A stretch of DNA of 64,000 nt from Actinomadura sp. NBRC 104412 (GCF_030269515.1 NZ_BSTM01000003.1:335274-399273), one strand, 5' to 3'; positions 37,146-45,973 are shown, counted from the stretch's first letter. Numbers and translations are program-made. Notes: generated by a model from the sequence alone, not told the origin.

Positions 37146-37437
37146 AGGTCCGCTCGGGCTCGGGCTCCTCGGCGTCCAGGTCCCGTTCGATGAGGGCGGC
37201 CAGCTCCTCCAGCGCCCGCTCGCCCTGCTCGCCGTCCTCGGCGCTCAGCGTCACCTCGTCGCCCTGGCGCGCGCCGAGCGCCAGCACCGCCAGGATGCTG
37301 GCGGCCGGGACGGGCGCCTTGCCGCCCGCGCTGATGTGCACCGGCACGGGCTGCCGTGCCGCCTCCTGCACGAAGATCTTGGCCGGACGGGCGTGCAGGC
37401 CCTGCGCCGACCCGATGACGACGGTGCGTTCCGCCAT
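37144..37437 (-). CDS. ptsH: Phosphocarrier protein HPr
   Basis: This small PTS carrier takes phosphate from enzyme I and passes it to EIIA. In the 97-residue protein the phosphorylated residue is His15 in SAQGLHARPAK. A Ser at the regulatory position is Ser47 (AASILAVLALGA). The acidic tail (about 88-97) is an extension. Enzyme I is not in the window, so it must be encoded elsewhere. Confidence 0.95.
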   Translation of the reverse strand: MAERTVVIGSAQGLHARPAKIFVQEAARQPVPVHISAGGKAPVPAASILAVLALGARQGDEVTLSAEDGEQGERALEELAALIERDLDAEEPEPERT

Positions 37438-37461
37438 GTGCCTTCCCTCCTCAGGCCCTCC

Positions 37462-38502
37462 TCAGGGCTCGACGGTGACCTTGATCGCCTCGCCGCGCGC
37501 GACGAGGTCCAGCGCCCGGTGCACGTCCGCGAGCGGGACGCGGTGGGTGACGAGGTCGTGGACGGGCACCTCGCCCGAGCCGATCAGCTCCAGCGCGCGG
37601 GCGTTGTGCGCCGGGCTCGACCCGTTGGCGCCGACGATGCTCAGCTCCCGGTAGTGCACCTGGTTGGAGTCGCAGGAGATGACCGGGTCGTTCTTGGGCA
37701 GCCCGCCGAAGAAGCTGATCCGGCCGCCCGGCGCCGCCATCCACTGCGCCTGCTGCTGCGGGGTGTGCGCCGCCGCGGCCGTGATGATCACATCGGCGCC
37801 GCGGCCGCCGGTGAGACCCCGGACCGCCTCGATCGGGTCGGTGTCCCCGGCGAGGATCGCCGCGTCCGGTTTGACCAGCTCGGACGCCCGGTGCAGCCGG
37901 TCGGCGTTCAGTTCGATCAGGAACACCCGGGCCGCGCCGCGCGCCCGCGCCACCCGCACGTGCAGGCACCCGATCGGCCCGGAGCCGAACACCACCACGT
38001 CGTCGCCCTCGCCGACCCGGGCCAGCTCCTGCCCGTTCAGGACGCAGGCCAGGGGCTCGGCCACCGACGCCTCGGCGAACGAGACGCCCTCGGGTATCCG
38101 GTTCACCCCGGCCACCGCCAGGACCTTCGCCGGGACGATCATGTACTCGGCGAACGCCCCGTCGTAGTGGTAGCCCATCGACTCCTGCCGCGAGCACACG
38201 GTCATCCGGCCGCGCCGGCACTCCGCGCAGGTCCCGCAGGGGATGGCCGCGATCACCTGGACCCGGTCGCCCGGCGCCCAGCCCTCCGTTCCGGCGCCCG
38301 CCGCCACCACCTCCCCGGCGATCTCGTGGCCCATCACCCGCGGCGGGACGATGTGGTGGTGGCCGAACCGGGAGATCTTGACGTCCGTGCCGCAGGTGGA
38401 GCAGTTGCGGACGCGGAGCTTCAGCTCCTCGGGGCCCGGCTCGGGCTCGGGGGCCTCTTCGAGCCGGATGTCCCCGGGCGCGTGGAAGCGGGCGACCTTC
38501 AT
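37462..38502 (-). CDS. Zinc-dependent polyol/polyol-phosphate dehydrogenase (MDR family)
   Basis: The 346-residue medium-chain dehydrogenase has catalytic zinc ligands in STCGTD and GHEIAGEV, and the structural zinc cysteines in PCGTCAECRRGRMTVC. Its NAD-binding VFGSGPIGCLHV is followed by LIELNADR, where an acidic residue after strand 2 favours NAD. In this PTS operon it presumably oxidises the imported polyol phosphate. Classical mannitol-1-phosphate dehydrogenase belongs to a different, zinc-independent family; galactitol-1-phosphate dehydrogenase (GatD) is of this type. Confidence 0.88.
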   Translation of the reverse strand: MKVARFHAPGDIRLEEAPEPEPGPEELKLRVRNCSTCGTDVKISRFGHHHIVPPRVMGHEIAGEVVAAGAGTEGWAPGDRVQVIAAIPCGTCAECRRGRMTVCSRQESMGYHYDGAFAEYMIVPAKVLAVAGVNRIPEGVSFAEASVAEPLACVLNGQELARVGEGDDVVVFGSGPIGCLHVRVARARGAARVFLIELNADRLHRASELVKPDAAILAGDTDPIEAVRGLTGGRGADVIITAAAAHTPQQQAQWMAAPGGRISFFGGLPKNDPVISCDSNQVHYRELSIVGANGSSPAHNARALELIGSGEVPVHDLVTHRVPLADVHRALDLVARGEAIKVTVEP

Positions 38503-38536
38503 CGTGTGGGGTTCCTGTTCTCTGTCGTCAGTGTCG

Positions 38537-38992
38537 TCAGTCGTCGGATGCTTCGGCGGGGGTGAGGAGCCCGGCGATCCGCTCGGCCGTGGTGGCCTCG
38601 CGCAGCGCCCGCGCCCGCGCGGGGTCGAGCAGGATCTGCGCGAGCTCGCCGAGGATCGCCATGTGCCCGTCCCCGCGCGCCGCGATGCCGATGGCGAGCG
38701 TGACCTTCGCGCCGTTCCAGTCCGCGCCCTCGGGGAAGCGCACCACGGCCAGCGCGTCGCGCAGCACCGCGTCCTTGCCCTCGGCCGTGCCGTGCGGGAT
38801 GGCCACGCCCTCGGCGAGGTAGGTGGAGATCGAACGCTCGCGGTCGAGCATGCTCTGGATGTACGGCTCGGTCACCGCGCCGATCTCCACGAGCAGCCTG
38901 CCGCACTGCCGTATCGCGTCGTCCCGCCCGTCGGCGCGCGCGTCCAGCCGGACGGCGGCGGGGTCGAGCAGCGCGCCGGGCCCGGAGGCCAC
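38537..38992 (-). CDS. PTS mannitol-type EIIA component
   Basis: This 151-residue soluble EIIA of the mannitol/fructose family passes phosphate from HPr to EIIB. The phosphorylated residue is His67 in GVAIPHGTAEGK. The GTG at 38992 lies 4 bases after the EIIB stop. Upstream in-frame sequence belongs to the EIIB gene and is not part of this protein. Together with EIIB and EIIC it forms a three-chain version of what is one fused MtlA chain in E. coli. Confidence 0.9.
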   Translation of the reverse strand: MASGPGALLDPAAVRLDARADGRDDAIRQCGRLLVEIGAVTEPYIQSMLDRERSISTYLAEGVAIPHGTAEGKDAVLRDALAVVRFPEGADWNGAKVTLAIGIAARGDGHMAILGELAQILLDPARARALREATTAERIAGLLTPAEASDD

Positions 38993-38996
38993 GCCG

Positions 38997-39308
38997 CTAC
39001 CCACCGACCACACCGCCGTCCTTGATCGCCTTGACGACCCCGTCGATCGCGGGATCGCCGATGTAGACGTCGAACGGGACGACCACGGCGTCCGGCGCGC
39101 CCCGGCGGGCCCGCTCGGCGAGCCCGGAGTGGCAGACGACCACGTCGGCGTCCGCGGGGATGGAGCCGACCGGGGTGTGCTTGACCTCGACCTGCTGCTT
39201 CTTGAGCGCCTTGCGCAGCTGGCCGGCCAGCATGACGCTGCTGCCCATGCCCGCGTCGCAGGCGATGATGAGCTTGCGGACGTCCTTGCCTTCGATCGTG
39301 GTGCCCAT
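38997..39308 (-). CDS. PTS mannitol-type EIIB component
   Basis: The 103-residue EIIB has the phosphocysteine motif IIACDAGMGSSVML (Cys17), as in the mannitol EIIB domain. VVVCHSGLAERA follows. GGAAGGA precedes the ATG. It is flanked by the EIIC and EIIA genes in the same direction. Confidence 0.92.
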   Translation of the reverse strand: MGTTIEGKDVRKLIIACDAGMGSSVMLAGQLRKALKKQQVEVKHTPVGSIPADADVVVCHSGLAERARRGAPDAVVVPFDVYIGDPAIDGVVKAIKDGGVVGG

Positions 39309-39350
39309 GACGGGGTCCTTCCGAGGGGGTGGATGGATCCGGCGGCCCGG

Positions 39351-40574
39351 TCAGCGGCTCGCCGGTTGCTCTGTGGCCTTCTCAGTGTCGCCGGCACCGG
39401 TGTCCCCGGTGACCTCGGCCTTCTCCGTCCGTTCCGGCGTGCCCTCGGCGTCCTCGGCCATCCCGGTCCCGGGCTCGGCGGCCGTGCCGCCGGAGTCGTC
39501 CGCCGAGCCGTCGGACTCGTCGGCGAGCCTGCCGAAGCCCAGCAGCGCGGCGCCGACGCCGAACGTCACGGCGACCGAGGCGAGCATCCCGCCGTACACG
39601 CCGATCCAGTTGCCCACGCCGCGCGGGGTCTGGGCGAGATAGGCGAAGATGCTGCCGGGGGACGGGGTGGCGACCAGGCCGGTCCCGGTGGCCACGAAGA
39701 TCGCGATCCCGGTGCCGGCGCCGGCCATGACCGCCAGGATCATCCGCGGCTTCATCAGCACGTACGGGAAGTAGATCTCGTGGATACCGCCGAAGAAGTG
39801 GATGATCGCGGCGGTCGGGGTGCTGGGACGCAGCCGGCGGGGGCCGAAGAACATGTAGGCCAGCAGCAGGCCGAGCCCGGGCCCGGGGTTGGACTCCAGC
39901 ATGAACAGCACGGACTTGCCGGACTCGGCGGCCTGCTGGACGCCCAGCGGCCCGAGCACGCCGTGGTTGACGGCGTTGTTGAGGAACAGCACCTTGGCCG
40001 GCTCGATCAGCACCGAGGTCAGCGGCAGCACGTTGTTGTCGACCAGCCAGCCGACCGCGTCCTCGGCGAGATCGCTGAAGGTGCTGACGACCGGGCCGAT
40101 CGCCCGGTTGCCGGCGATCGCCATCGCGGCGGCCAGGATGCCCGCGGAGAAGTTGTCCACCAGCATCTCGAAGCCGGTGCGGACCCGGTCCTCGATCAGC
40201 TTGTCGAACAGCCTCATCAGGTACGCGGCCAGCGGACCGATGATCATCGCGCCCAGGAACATCGGCACGTCCGCGCCGACCACCAGGCCCATGGTGGCCA
40301 CGGCGCCGACCACCGCGCCGCGCTGGCCGTGCACCATCCGGCCGCCGGTGTAGCCGATCAGCAGCGGCAGCAGGATCTTGATCATCGGGTCGACCAGCGC
40401 GCCCAGCTCCTTGTTGGGCAGCCAGCCGGTGGGGATGAACAGGGCGGTGATGAGGCCCCAGGCGATGAACGCGCCGATGTTGGGCATCACCATCCCGGCG
40501 AGATGGCCGCCGAGGCGCTGCACGCGCGCCCGGACTCCGTCGCCGGTCGGTCGGGGGGTGTAGTCAGTGGCCAT
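39351..40574 (-). CDS. mtlA: PTS mannitol-type EIIC component (MtlA)
   Basis: This 407-residue membrane permease closely follows the E. coli MtlA EIIC pattern: MVMPNIGAFIAWGLITALFI, then PTGWLPN, LLPLLIGYTGGRMVHG, VGADVPMFLGAMI, ESNPGPGLGLLLAYMFFG and GGIHEIYFPYVLMKPRMILA. The signature region containing GGIHEIYFPYV is intact. An acidic, Ser/Thr-rich C-terminal tail (about 350-407) replaces the fused EIIB. GGGAGG precedes the ATG. The substrate is mannitol or a close polyol by family. Confidence 0.93.
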   Translation of the reverse strand: MATDYTPRPTGDGVRARVQRLGGHLAGMVMPNIGAFIAWGLITALFIPTGWLPNKELGALVDPMIKILLPLLIGYTGGRMVHGQRGAVVGAVATMGLVVGADVPMFLGAMIIGPLAAYLMRLFDKLIEDRVRTGFEMLVDNFSAGILAAAMAIAGNRAIGPVVSTFSDLAEDAVGWLVDNNVLPLTSVLIEPAKVLFLNNAVNHGVLGPLGVQQAAESGKSVLFMLESNPGPGLGLLLAYMFFGPRRLRPSTPTAAIIHFFGGIHEIYFPYVLMKPRMILAVMAGAGTGIAIFVATGTGLVATPSPGSIFAYLAQTPRGVGNWIGVYGGMLASVAVTFGVGAALLGFGRLADESDGSADDSGGTAAEPGTGMAEDAEGTPERTEKAEVTGDTGAGDTEKATEQPASR

Positions 40575-40607
40575 CGCGGCCTCCCGGGGTTCGGGTGGGG
40601 TACGGGA

Positions 40608-41546
40608 TCAGGGGACGAGGGGTCGGTCGAGGTCGGGCACGGCATGGATGCGGACGAGGTCGCGGCGCAGGTCGGCGGGCCGTGGCATCCGGCTGGCGGG
40701 CAGCCGTACCGCCGCGGCGCCCCAGGCCAGCGCCTCGGCGAGGGCGCCGGCGCCACGGGCCCCTGCCGCCAGGAACCCGGCGAGCAGCGCGTCGCCCGCC
40801 CCCACCGTGCTCCTGGGCCGGTCGACCGGTGACTCGCCGGCGACGACGCCGTCGTCGTCGACCAGCACCGCGCCGTCCGCGCCCAGGCTCACCAGGACCG
40901 CGCGGGCGCCGAGCGAGCGCAGTTCGCGCGCCGCCTCCACCACGTCGGCGAGGGTGCCGACGGGGCGCCCGACGGCCTCGGCCAGCTCCTCACGGTTCGG
41001 CTTGACCAGGTCGGGGCCGGCGGGCAGGGCCGCCCGCAGCGCCGGCCCGCTGGAGTCGATCGCGACCCGGATGCCCGCCGCGGTGAGGCGGGCGCACAGA
41101 TCGGCGTAGAGGTCGTCGGGGACGCCCGGAGGGAGGCTGCCGCAGCCGGCGACCCAGCCCGCCGCCACGGACTCGGCGGCGATCACCTCGGCCACCTCGG
41201 CGAGCTCGGCGGCCGACAGCCGCCCGCCGGGCTCGTTGAGCTTGGTGACCACCCCGCCGGGCTCGGCGATCGCCACGTTGGACCGGGTGTGCCCGTGCAC
41301 GGGGACGGCCCGCACGGTCAGCCCCTCGTCGCTCAGCAGCCGCCGGAGCTGGTCGCCCTCCGGCCCGCCGATGGTGACGACCGCCGTGGACGGGACGCCG
41401 GCCGCGAGCAGCGCGCGGGAGACGTTGACGCCCTTGCCGCCCGGGTCGAGCCGGGCCGACCTGGTGCGGATCATCGCCCCCCTGGTCAGCCGGTCCACCT
41501 CGATCGTCCGGTCCAGGCTCGGGTTGAGCGTCACCGTGACGATCAT
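40608..41546 (-). CDS. fruK: PfkB-family 1-phosphofructokinase
   Basis: The 312-residue kinase has the PfkB motifs DPGGKGVNVSRALLAAG and STVGAGDALLAGFL (anion hole and catalytic Asp), and the TLNPSLDRTIEV start of the FruK/LacC branch. It likely converts fructose 1-phosphate to fructose 1,6-bisphosphate; tagatose-6-phosphate kinases are close relatives. It is the first full gene of the PTS operon. Its ATG overlaps the stop of an 11-codon leader ORF, and it has no good ribosome binding site of its own. Confidence 0.9.
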   Translation of the reverse strand: MIVTVTLNPSLDRTIEVDRLTRGAMIRTRSARLDPGGKGVNVSRALLAAGVPSTAVVTIGGPEGDQLRRLLSDEGLTVRAVPVHGHTRSNVAIAEPGGVVTKLNEPGGRLSAAELAEVAEVIAAESVAAGWVAGCGSLPPGVPDDLYADLCARLTAAGIRVAIDSSGPALRAALPAGPDLVKPNREELAEAVGRPVGTLADVVEAARELRSLGARAVLVSLGADGAVLVDDDGVVAGESPVDRPRSTVGAGDALLAGFLAAGARGAGALAEALAWGAAAVRLPASRMPRPADLRRDLVRIHAVPDLDRPLVP

Positions 41547-41578
41547 GCGCCGCCCGTCCGGGGCACCACCGACTCCAT
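41543..41578 (-). CDS. 11-codon leader ORF coupled to fruK
   Basis: ATG 41578 opens MESVVPRTGGA and ends in a TGA that overlaps the fruK ATG (ATGA). It is preceded by AGGAAGGAACC, the strongest ribosome binding site in the region. Translation of the leader is inferred to deliver ribosomes to fruK. Confidence 0.5.
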   Translation of the reverse strand: MESVVPRTGGA

Positions 41579-41592
41579 GTTGGTTCCTTCCT

Positions 41593-41641
41593 GTTTTGTT
41601 TGTTTCTCCTTTGTTTACGCCCGAATACGTCCGTACGTCAA
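41593..41641 (-). promoter_or_regulatory. Promoter and TTTGTTT-type operator of the PTS operon
   Basis: On the minus strand TTGACG (41641-41636) and TAAACA (41617-41612) are 18 bases apart. Three A-rich copies of AAACAAA/AAACAAAC follow (41593-41617), a pattern used by DeoR-family repressors. The DeoR protein of this operon is the obvious candidate. Confidence 0.55.
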
Positions 41642-41675
41642 CACCCGAAGGCCCGTGTGACGCGGGCGAATGGGG

Positions 41676-41687
41676 TGGAACGTTCCA
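41676..41687. promoter_or_regulatory. 12-bp perfect palindrome
   Basis: TGGAACGTTCCA lies between the HU gene end and the PTS promoter, about 35 bases upstream of the -35 box. It could be a binding site of an unknown regulator or a chance palindrome. Confidence 0.3.
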
Positions 41688-41732
41688 AAATGGGGAGAAA
41701 ACCGGCGGCGGGAGCCGGGTTGGGGGGAGCGG

Positions 41733-42233
41733 TCAGCGAGCCTTGGCGGCCTTCTTGCCGGAGCCCTTCTTGGCGGACTTCTTGGCCGCCTTCTTCGCGG
41801 CCTGCTTGGTGGTGGCCTTCTTGCCCTTCTTGGGCTTCTTCGCCTTCTTCGCCGGAACGGCCTCGGGTGTGACCTCGGGGACGACCTCGGTCACGACCGG
41901 GGCCTGGGCGACCTCGGCGGCCGCGATCTCCGCGGGGGCGGCCCCGGCGCCGCCGGACACTCCCGCGACGCGGTTCTTGAAGGTCTGCCCGAACCGGAAC
42001 CTCGGCACCGCGCCCGCCGCGACCTCGATCCGCTCTCCCGTGCGCGGATTGCGGGCGGTACGGGCCGCGCGGTCGAACCGGTCGAACGTGCCGAAGCCGG
42101 TGACCAGCACGCGGTCGCCGGAGGCGACGGCGTCGACGATAGCCTCGAAGACCGCGTCCACATGGCGGCGGGCCACCGCCCTGTCGCTGCCCGCCCGCTC
42201 CGCGACGATCTCCACGAGCTCGCTTCTGTTCAT
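41733..42233 (-). CDS. hup: HU-family DNA-binding protein with lysine-rich tail
   Basis: The 166-residue nucleoid protein has an HU fold in residues 1-90 (MNRSELVEIVAERAG, VTGFGTFDRFDR, RNPRTGERIEVAAG, FRFGQTFKNRV). An Ala/Lys-rich tail of about 60 residues with KKA-type repeats follows, like mycobacterial HupB and Streptomyces HupS. GGAAGGGAC precedes the ATG. A TAGCCT -10 box is visible about 70 bases upstream. Confidence 0.94.
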   Translation of the reverse strand: MNRSELVEIVAERAGSDRAVARRHVDAVFEAIVDAVASGDRVLVTGFGTFDRFDRAARTARNPRTGERIEVAAGAVPRFRFGQTFKNRVAGVSGGAGAAPAEIAAAEVAQAPVVTEVVPEVTPEAVPAKKAKKPKKGKKATTKQAAKKAAKKSAKKGSGKKAAKAR

Positions 42234-42329
42234 CGGCCGTCCCTTCCGCCTTCACCTGCCCGCCGTGTGCAGGTCAGGCTAGACCAGGAGGACCCGCCCG
42301 GCCACCGGGACGATTCGCGGGGCCGGCGG

Positions 42330-43088
42330 TCAGGGTGTCCGGCCGTCGCCGCCGAGCGTCCGGGAGAGCGCGAGCGCGGCGGTGTGGACGGCCGGCGCGA
42401 CGTGCCTGAGCGGCATCCGGTTGCTCCAGCCCGACACCGACAGGGCCCCGAGCACCTCCCCGCCCGGACCGAGGACGGGGCTGGCCGCGCACACCACGCC
42501 CTGCCCCGACTCCTCGTGGTCGTAGGCGACGCCCTCTTTGCGGATCACCGCCAGCTCACGCGCGAGCAGGCCGGGCGCGACCGTGCTGCGCGTGCTGAGC
42601 CGGGGCAGCTCACCGTCCAGCACGGCGCGGCTCACCTCGGGCGGGGAGAAGGCCAGGATCGCCTTGCCGACCCCGGTCGCGTGCGCGGGCAGCCGCCCGC
42701 CGACGCGGGACGGCAGCGGCGGGCCGCCGGGGGAGGCGAGGATCTCCACATAGACGACCTCGCTGCCCTCCAGCACGGCCAGGTGGACGGTCTGCCGGGT
42801 CGCCTCGCGCAGGTCGGACATGTAGGGCAGCGCCGCGTCCCGCAGCGCCCGCTGCCGGGGGACGCGCTGCCCGAGCTCGAACAGCCGCAGCCCCAGCCGT
42901 ACCCCGGATCCGTGCCGTTCGAGCAGCCGCGCCTCCACCAGTGACAGCGCGATGCGGTGCACGGTGGACTTGGGCAGGCCGGTGCGGCGGGCCAGCTCCG
43001 CGACGCCGACCGCGTCCTCTTCGGCGCGGAAGGCGTCGAGGACGGACACGATGCGGCTGAGATAGGTCTCTTCGGTCGCTGCGGCCAT
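42330..43088 (-). CDS. IclR-family transcriptional regulator
   Basis: The 252-residue protein has the IclR winged helix (AVGVAELARRTGLPKSTVHR) and an effector domain (HLAVLEGSEVVYVEIL, HATGVGKAILAF, GVVCAASPVLGPGGEVLGAL). It is divergent from the hydratase-dehydrogenase-aldolase operon and presumably controls it. ATG 43088 lies 6 bases after a TAACCT -10 box with no ribosome binding site, so the transcript is probably leaderless. A GTG two codons upstream is the alternative. Confidence 0.92.
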   Translation of the reverse strand: MAAATEETYLSRIVSVLDAFRAEEDAVGVAELARRTGLPKSTVHRIALSLVEARLLERHGSGVRLGLRLFELGQRVPRQRALRDAALPYMSDLREATRQTVHLAVLEGSEVVYVEILASPGGPPLPSRVGGRLPAHATGVGKAILAFSPPEVSRAVLDGELPRLSTRSTVAPGLLARELAVIRKEGVAYDHEESGQGVVCAASPVLGPGGEVLGALSVSGWSNRMPLRHVAPAVHTAALALSRTLGGDGRTP

Positions 43089-43094
43089 TCCCAC

Positions 43095-43140
43095 AGGTTA
43101 GGGGCGATATGTGATGCCGCGTCCCGTCACGTGGGACGCG
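43095..43140. promoter_or_regulatory. iclR -10 box and 23-bp operator palindrome
   Basis: The minus-strand -10 TAACCT is at 43100-43095. CGCGTCCC (43118-43125) and GGGACGCG (43133-43140) form perfect 8-bp arms around GTCACGT. The palindrome lies in the divergent promoter region of the IclR gene and the catabolic operon and is the likely IclR site. Confidence 0.5.
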
Positions 43141-43202
43141 ATCGTTGGCTGGGGGCGTCCCCGGAGAGCAGTATTCACCCGCGGAGACCAGAAAGGACGG
43201 CC

Positions 43203-43994
43203 ATGGACCCCGAATCGGTGGAGAAGGCGGCCGCGAGCCTGCTGGACGCCTATGCGTCGCGCGTTCCCATCAGGCCGCTGACCGAGACCGAGCCCGAGCT
43301 GTCGCTCGACGCCGCGTACGCGATCCAGCGCGCCCAGGTCGAACGGTGGGTGGCGGACGGTGCGGTGATCAAAGGCCACAAGGTCGGGCTGACCTCGGCC
43401 GCGATGCAGCGGCAGCTAGGGGTGGACCAGCCCGACTACGGGCACCTGCTGGACACCATGTTCCACACCGACGGCGCGCCCATCGACACGGGGCGGTTCC
43501 TCCAGCCCAGGATCGAGCCGGAGATCGCGTTCGTGCTGGGACGTGATCTGCGGGGCCCGGTGTCGGCCGCCGACGCGGTCGCCGCGGTCGACTTCGTGCT
43601 GCCCGCGCTGGAGATCATCGACTCCCGGATCGCCGACTGGAGGATCACCCTGCCCGACACGGTGGCCGACAACGCCTCCAGCGGCGGCCTGGTGCTCGGC
43701 ACCACCCCCGTCCGTCCCGAGGGGCTGGACCTGGCGCTCACCGGCTGCCTGCTGCACCGCAACGGCGAGCTCGTCCAGACCGGCGCGGGCGGCGCGGTGC
43801 TGGGCTCGCCGCTGAACGCCCTGATCTGGCTGGCCAACGTGCTGGGGCCGATGGGCGTGACGCTGGAGGCCGGGCATGTGGTGCTGCCCGGCTCGATCAC
43901 CGCGGCGATCCCGGTCACCGCCGGGGACACCGTGGTCGCCTCGTTCGCCGGCATCGGCAACGTGACCGCGCGCTTCGCGAAGGGAGCGTCATGA
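43203..43994 (+). CDS. mhpD: 2-keto-4-pentenoate hydratase
   Basis: This 263-residue enzyme adds water to 2-hydroxypenta-2,4-dienoate, giving 4-hydroxy-2-oxovalerate, in the lower meta-cleavage pathway. Family blocks are [42 protein letters not shown] and [15 protein letters not shown]. It is the first gene of a three-gene operon overlapping the next start (ATGA). HsaE of steroid degradation belongs to the same family. AGAAAGGACGG precedes the ATG. Confidence 0.94.
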   Translation: MDPESVEKAAASLLDAYASRVPIRPLTETEPELSLDAAYAIQRAQVERWVADGAVIKGHKVGLTSAAMQRQLGVDQPDYGHLLDTMFHTDGAPIDTGRFLQPRIEPEIAFVLGRDLRGPVSAADAVAAVDFVLPALEIIDSRIADWRITLPDTVADNASSGGLVLGTTPVRPEGLDLALTGCLLHRNGELVQTGAGGAVLGSPLNALIWLANVLGPMGVTLEAGHVVLPGSITAAIPVTAGDTVVASFAGIGNVTARFAKGAS

Positions 43995-44923
43995 GCAAGC
44001 TGACCGCGGCCATCGTCGGGCCCGGCAACATCGGCACGGACCTGCTGGTCAAGCTGATGCGCAGCGACCTGATCGAGGTGCACTCCATGGTCGGGGTGGA
44101 CCCGGAGTCGGACGGGCTGGCGCGCGCCAGGTCCATGGGCGTCGAGGCGTCGGCGGGCGGCGTGGACTGGCTGCTGGCCCAGGACACCCTGCCCGACCTG
44201 GTCTTCGAGGCCACCTCCGCCAAGGCGCACCTGGCCAACGCGCCCCGGTACGCCGAGGCCGGGATCCAGGCCATCGACCTCACGCCCGCCGCGGCCGGGC
44301 CGTTCGTGTGCCCGCCGGTCAACCTGGACGGCCTGGCCGGCGCCCCCAACCTCAACATGATCACCTGCGGCGGCCAGGCCACCATCCCGATCGTGCACGC
44401 GGTCGCGTCGGTGGCGCCGGTGCCGTACGCGGAGATCGTCGCGTCCATCGCGTCCCGCTCGGCCGGGCCGGGGACGCGCGCCAACATCGACGAGTTCACC
44501 CAGACCACGGCCCGCGCCATCGAGTCGGTGGGCGGCGCGGACCGGGGCAAGGCGATCATCATCCTGAACCCGGTGCACCCGCCGATGATCATGCGGGACA
44601 CGGTGTTCTGCGCGATCCCGGCGGACGCCGACACCGAGGCGATCAGCGCGTCGATCCACACGATGGTGGAGCGCGTCGCCGCCTACGTCCCGGGGTACAC
44701 GCTGCGCGCCGAGCCGCAGTTCGACGGGCCCCGCGACATCTGGAACGACCTGGCCCGCGTGGCGGTGTTCCTGGAGGTCCGCGGCAACGGCGACTACCTA
44801 CCGCCGTGGGCCGGCAACCTCGACATCATGACCGCCGCCGCGGCGAGCGTGGGGGAGCGGCTCGCCTCGGGCCGGGTCGACGGCCGTGCCGAAGGGCGCA
44901 GGGAAGGGAAGGTGACCGCGTGA
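43991..44923 (+). CDS. mhpF: Acetaldehyde dehydrogenase (acylating)
   Basis: This 310-residue enzyme makes acetyl-CoA (or propionyl-CoA) from the aldehyde channelled by the aldolase. It has the Rossmann start [17 protein letters not shown], the catalytic Cys126 in [12 protein letters not shown] and the [10 protein letters not shown] block. The C-terminal [10 protein letters not shown] is typical of the channelling partner. It overlaps both neighbours (ATGA and GTGA), consistent with equimolar complex formation. Confidence 0.95.
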   Translation: MSKLTAAIVGPGNIGTDLLVKLMRSDLIEVHSMVGVDPESDGLARARSMGVEASAGGVDWLLAQDTLPDLVFEATSAKAHLANAPRYAEAGIQAIDLTPAAAGPFVCPPVNLDGLAGAPNLNMITCGGQATIPIVHAVASVAPVPYAEIVASIASRSAGPGTRANIDEFTQTTARAIESVGGADRGKAIIILNPVHPPMIMRDTVFCAIPADADTEAISASIHTMVERVAAYVPGYTLRAEPQFDGPRDIWNDLARVAVFLEVRGNGDYLPPWAGNLDIMTAAAASVGERLASGRVDGRAEGRREGKVTA

Positions 44924-45969
44924 ACGAGCCGGTCCGGGAGAAGGTCAGGCTGACCGACTCGACGCTGCGGGACGGCAGCCACGCCATGGCCCACCGCTTC
45001 ACCGAGGGCCAGGTGCGCGGCATCGTGCACGCCCTCGACCGCGCGGGCGTGGAGGTCATCGAGGTCTCGCACGGCGACGGGCTGGGCGGCTCGTCGTTCA
45101 ACTACGGGTTCTCCCTCGAGGACGAGATCAAGCTGATCGAGGCCGCCGTGGACGAGGCGGAGCAGGCCGCCATCGCCGTCCTGCTGCTGCCCGGACTCGG
45201 CACGGTCGAGGACCTCAAGCGCGCGCACGGCGCGGGCGCGTCCGTCGCGCGGATCGCCACGCACTGCACCGAGGCGGACGTGTCGGCCCAGCACTTCGCC
45301 GCGGCACGCGAGCTGGGGATGGAGACGGTCGGGTTCCTGATGCTGTCGCACCGCATCGGCCCCGCCGAGCTGGCGGCGCAGGCGCGGATCATGGTGGACG
45401 CGGGGGCGCAGTGCGTGTACGTGGTCGACTCGGCCGGCGCGCTGGTGCTGGGCGACGCGCAGGAGCGGGTCGCCGCGCTGGTCAAGGAGATCGGGCACGA
45501 GGCGCAGGTCGGCTTCCACGGGCACCAGAACCTGTCGCTGGGCGTGGCCAACTCCGTCCTGGCCGTCCAGAACGGGGCGCGCCAGATCGACGGGGCGCTG
45601 TGCGCGCTCGGAGCGGGCGCGGGCAACGCCCCGACCGAGGTCGTGGCCGCCACCTTCGACCGGATGGGCATTGCCACCGGCGTCGACATCCAGGGCGTCA
45701 TGGCCGCCGCGCAGGACGTGGTGCAGCCGTTCCTGTCGCGGCTGCCGTTCGCGGACCGGTCCGCCATCACCCAGGGGTACGCGGGGGTCTACTCCAGCTT
45801 CCTGCTGCACGCCGAGCGGGCCGCCGAGCGCTACGGCGTTCCCGCGCACGCGATTCTGCAGAAGGTCGGCGAGGCCGGGTACGTGGGCGGCCAGGAAGAC
45901 ATGATCATCGATGTGGCGCTGCAACTGGCCGCCGAACGGGAACGGGACGGCGCCCCCACCGCGTCCTGA
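44920..45969 (+). CDS. mhpE: 4-hydroxy-2-oxovalerate aldolase
   Basis: This 349-residue class II aldolase cleaves 4-hydroxy-2-oxovalerate to pyruvate and acetaldehyde. The metal and catalytic block is [50 protein letters not shown] (metal histidines) and the C-terminal communication domain follow. It starts with a GTG overlapping the mhpF stop. The hydratase-dehydrogenase-aldolase order equals hsaE-G-F as well as mhpD-F-E; the upstream aromatic or steroid pathway is not in the window. Confidence 0.95.
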   Translation: MNEPVREKVRLTDSTLRDGSHAMAHRFTEGQVRGIVHALDRAGVEVIEVSHGDGLGGSSFNYGFSLEDEIKLIEAAVDEAEQAAIAVLLLPGLGTVEDLKRAHGAGASVARIATHCTEADVSAQHFAAARELGMETVGFLMLSHRIGPAELAAQARIMVDAGAQCVYVVDSAGALVLGDAQERVAALVKEIGHEAQVGFHGHQNLSLGVANSVLAVQNGARQIDGALCALGAGAGNAPTEVVAATFDRMGIATGVDIQGVMAAAQDVVQPFLSRLPFADRSAITQGYAGVYSSFLLHAERAAERYGVPAHAILQKVGEAGYVGGQEDMIIDVALQLAAERERDGAPTAS

Positions 45970-45973
45970 GCCC

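Noticed and set aside
41676..41687. TGGAACGTTCCA as a LacI-family operator of the PTS operon
   Set aside because: It has one base fewer per half-site than the LacI TGnnAnCG pattern, and the operon carries a DeoR-type regulator; kept only as an unassigned palindrome.
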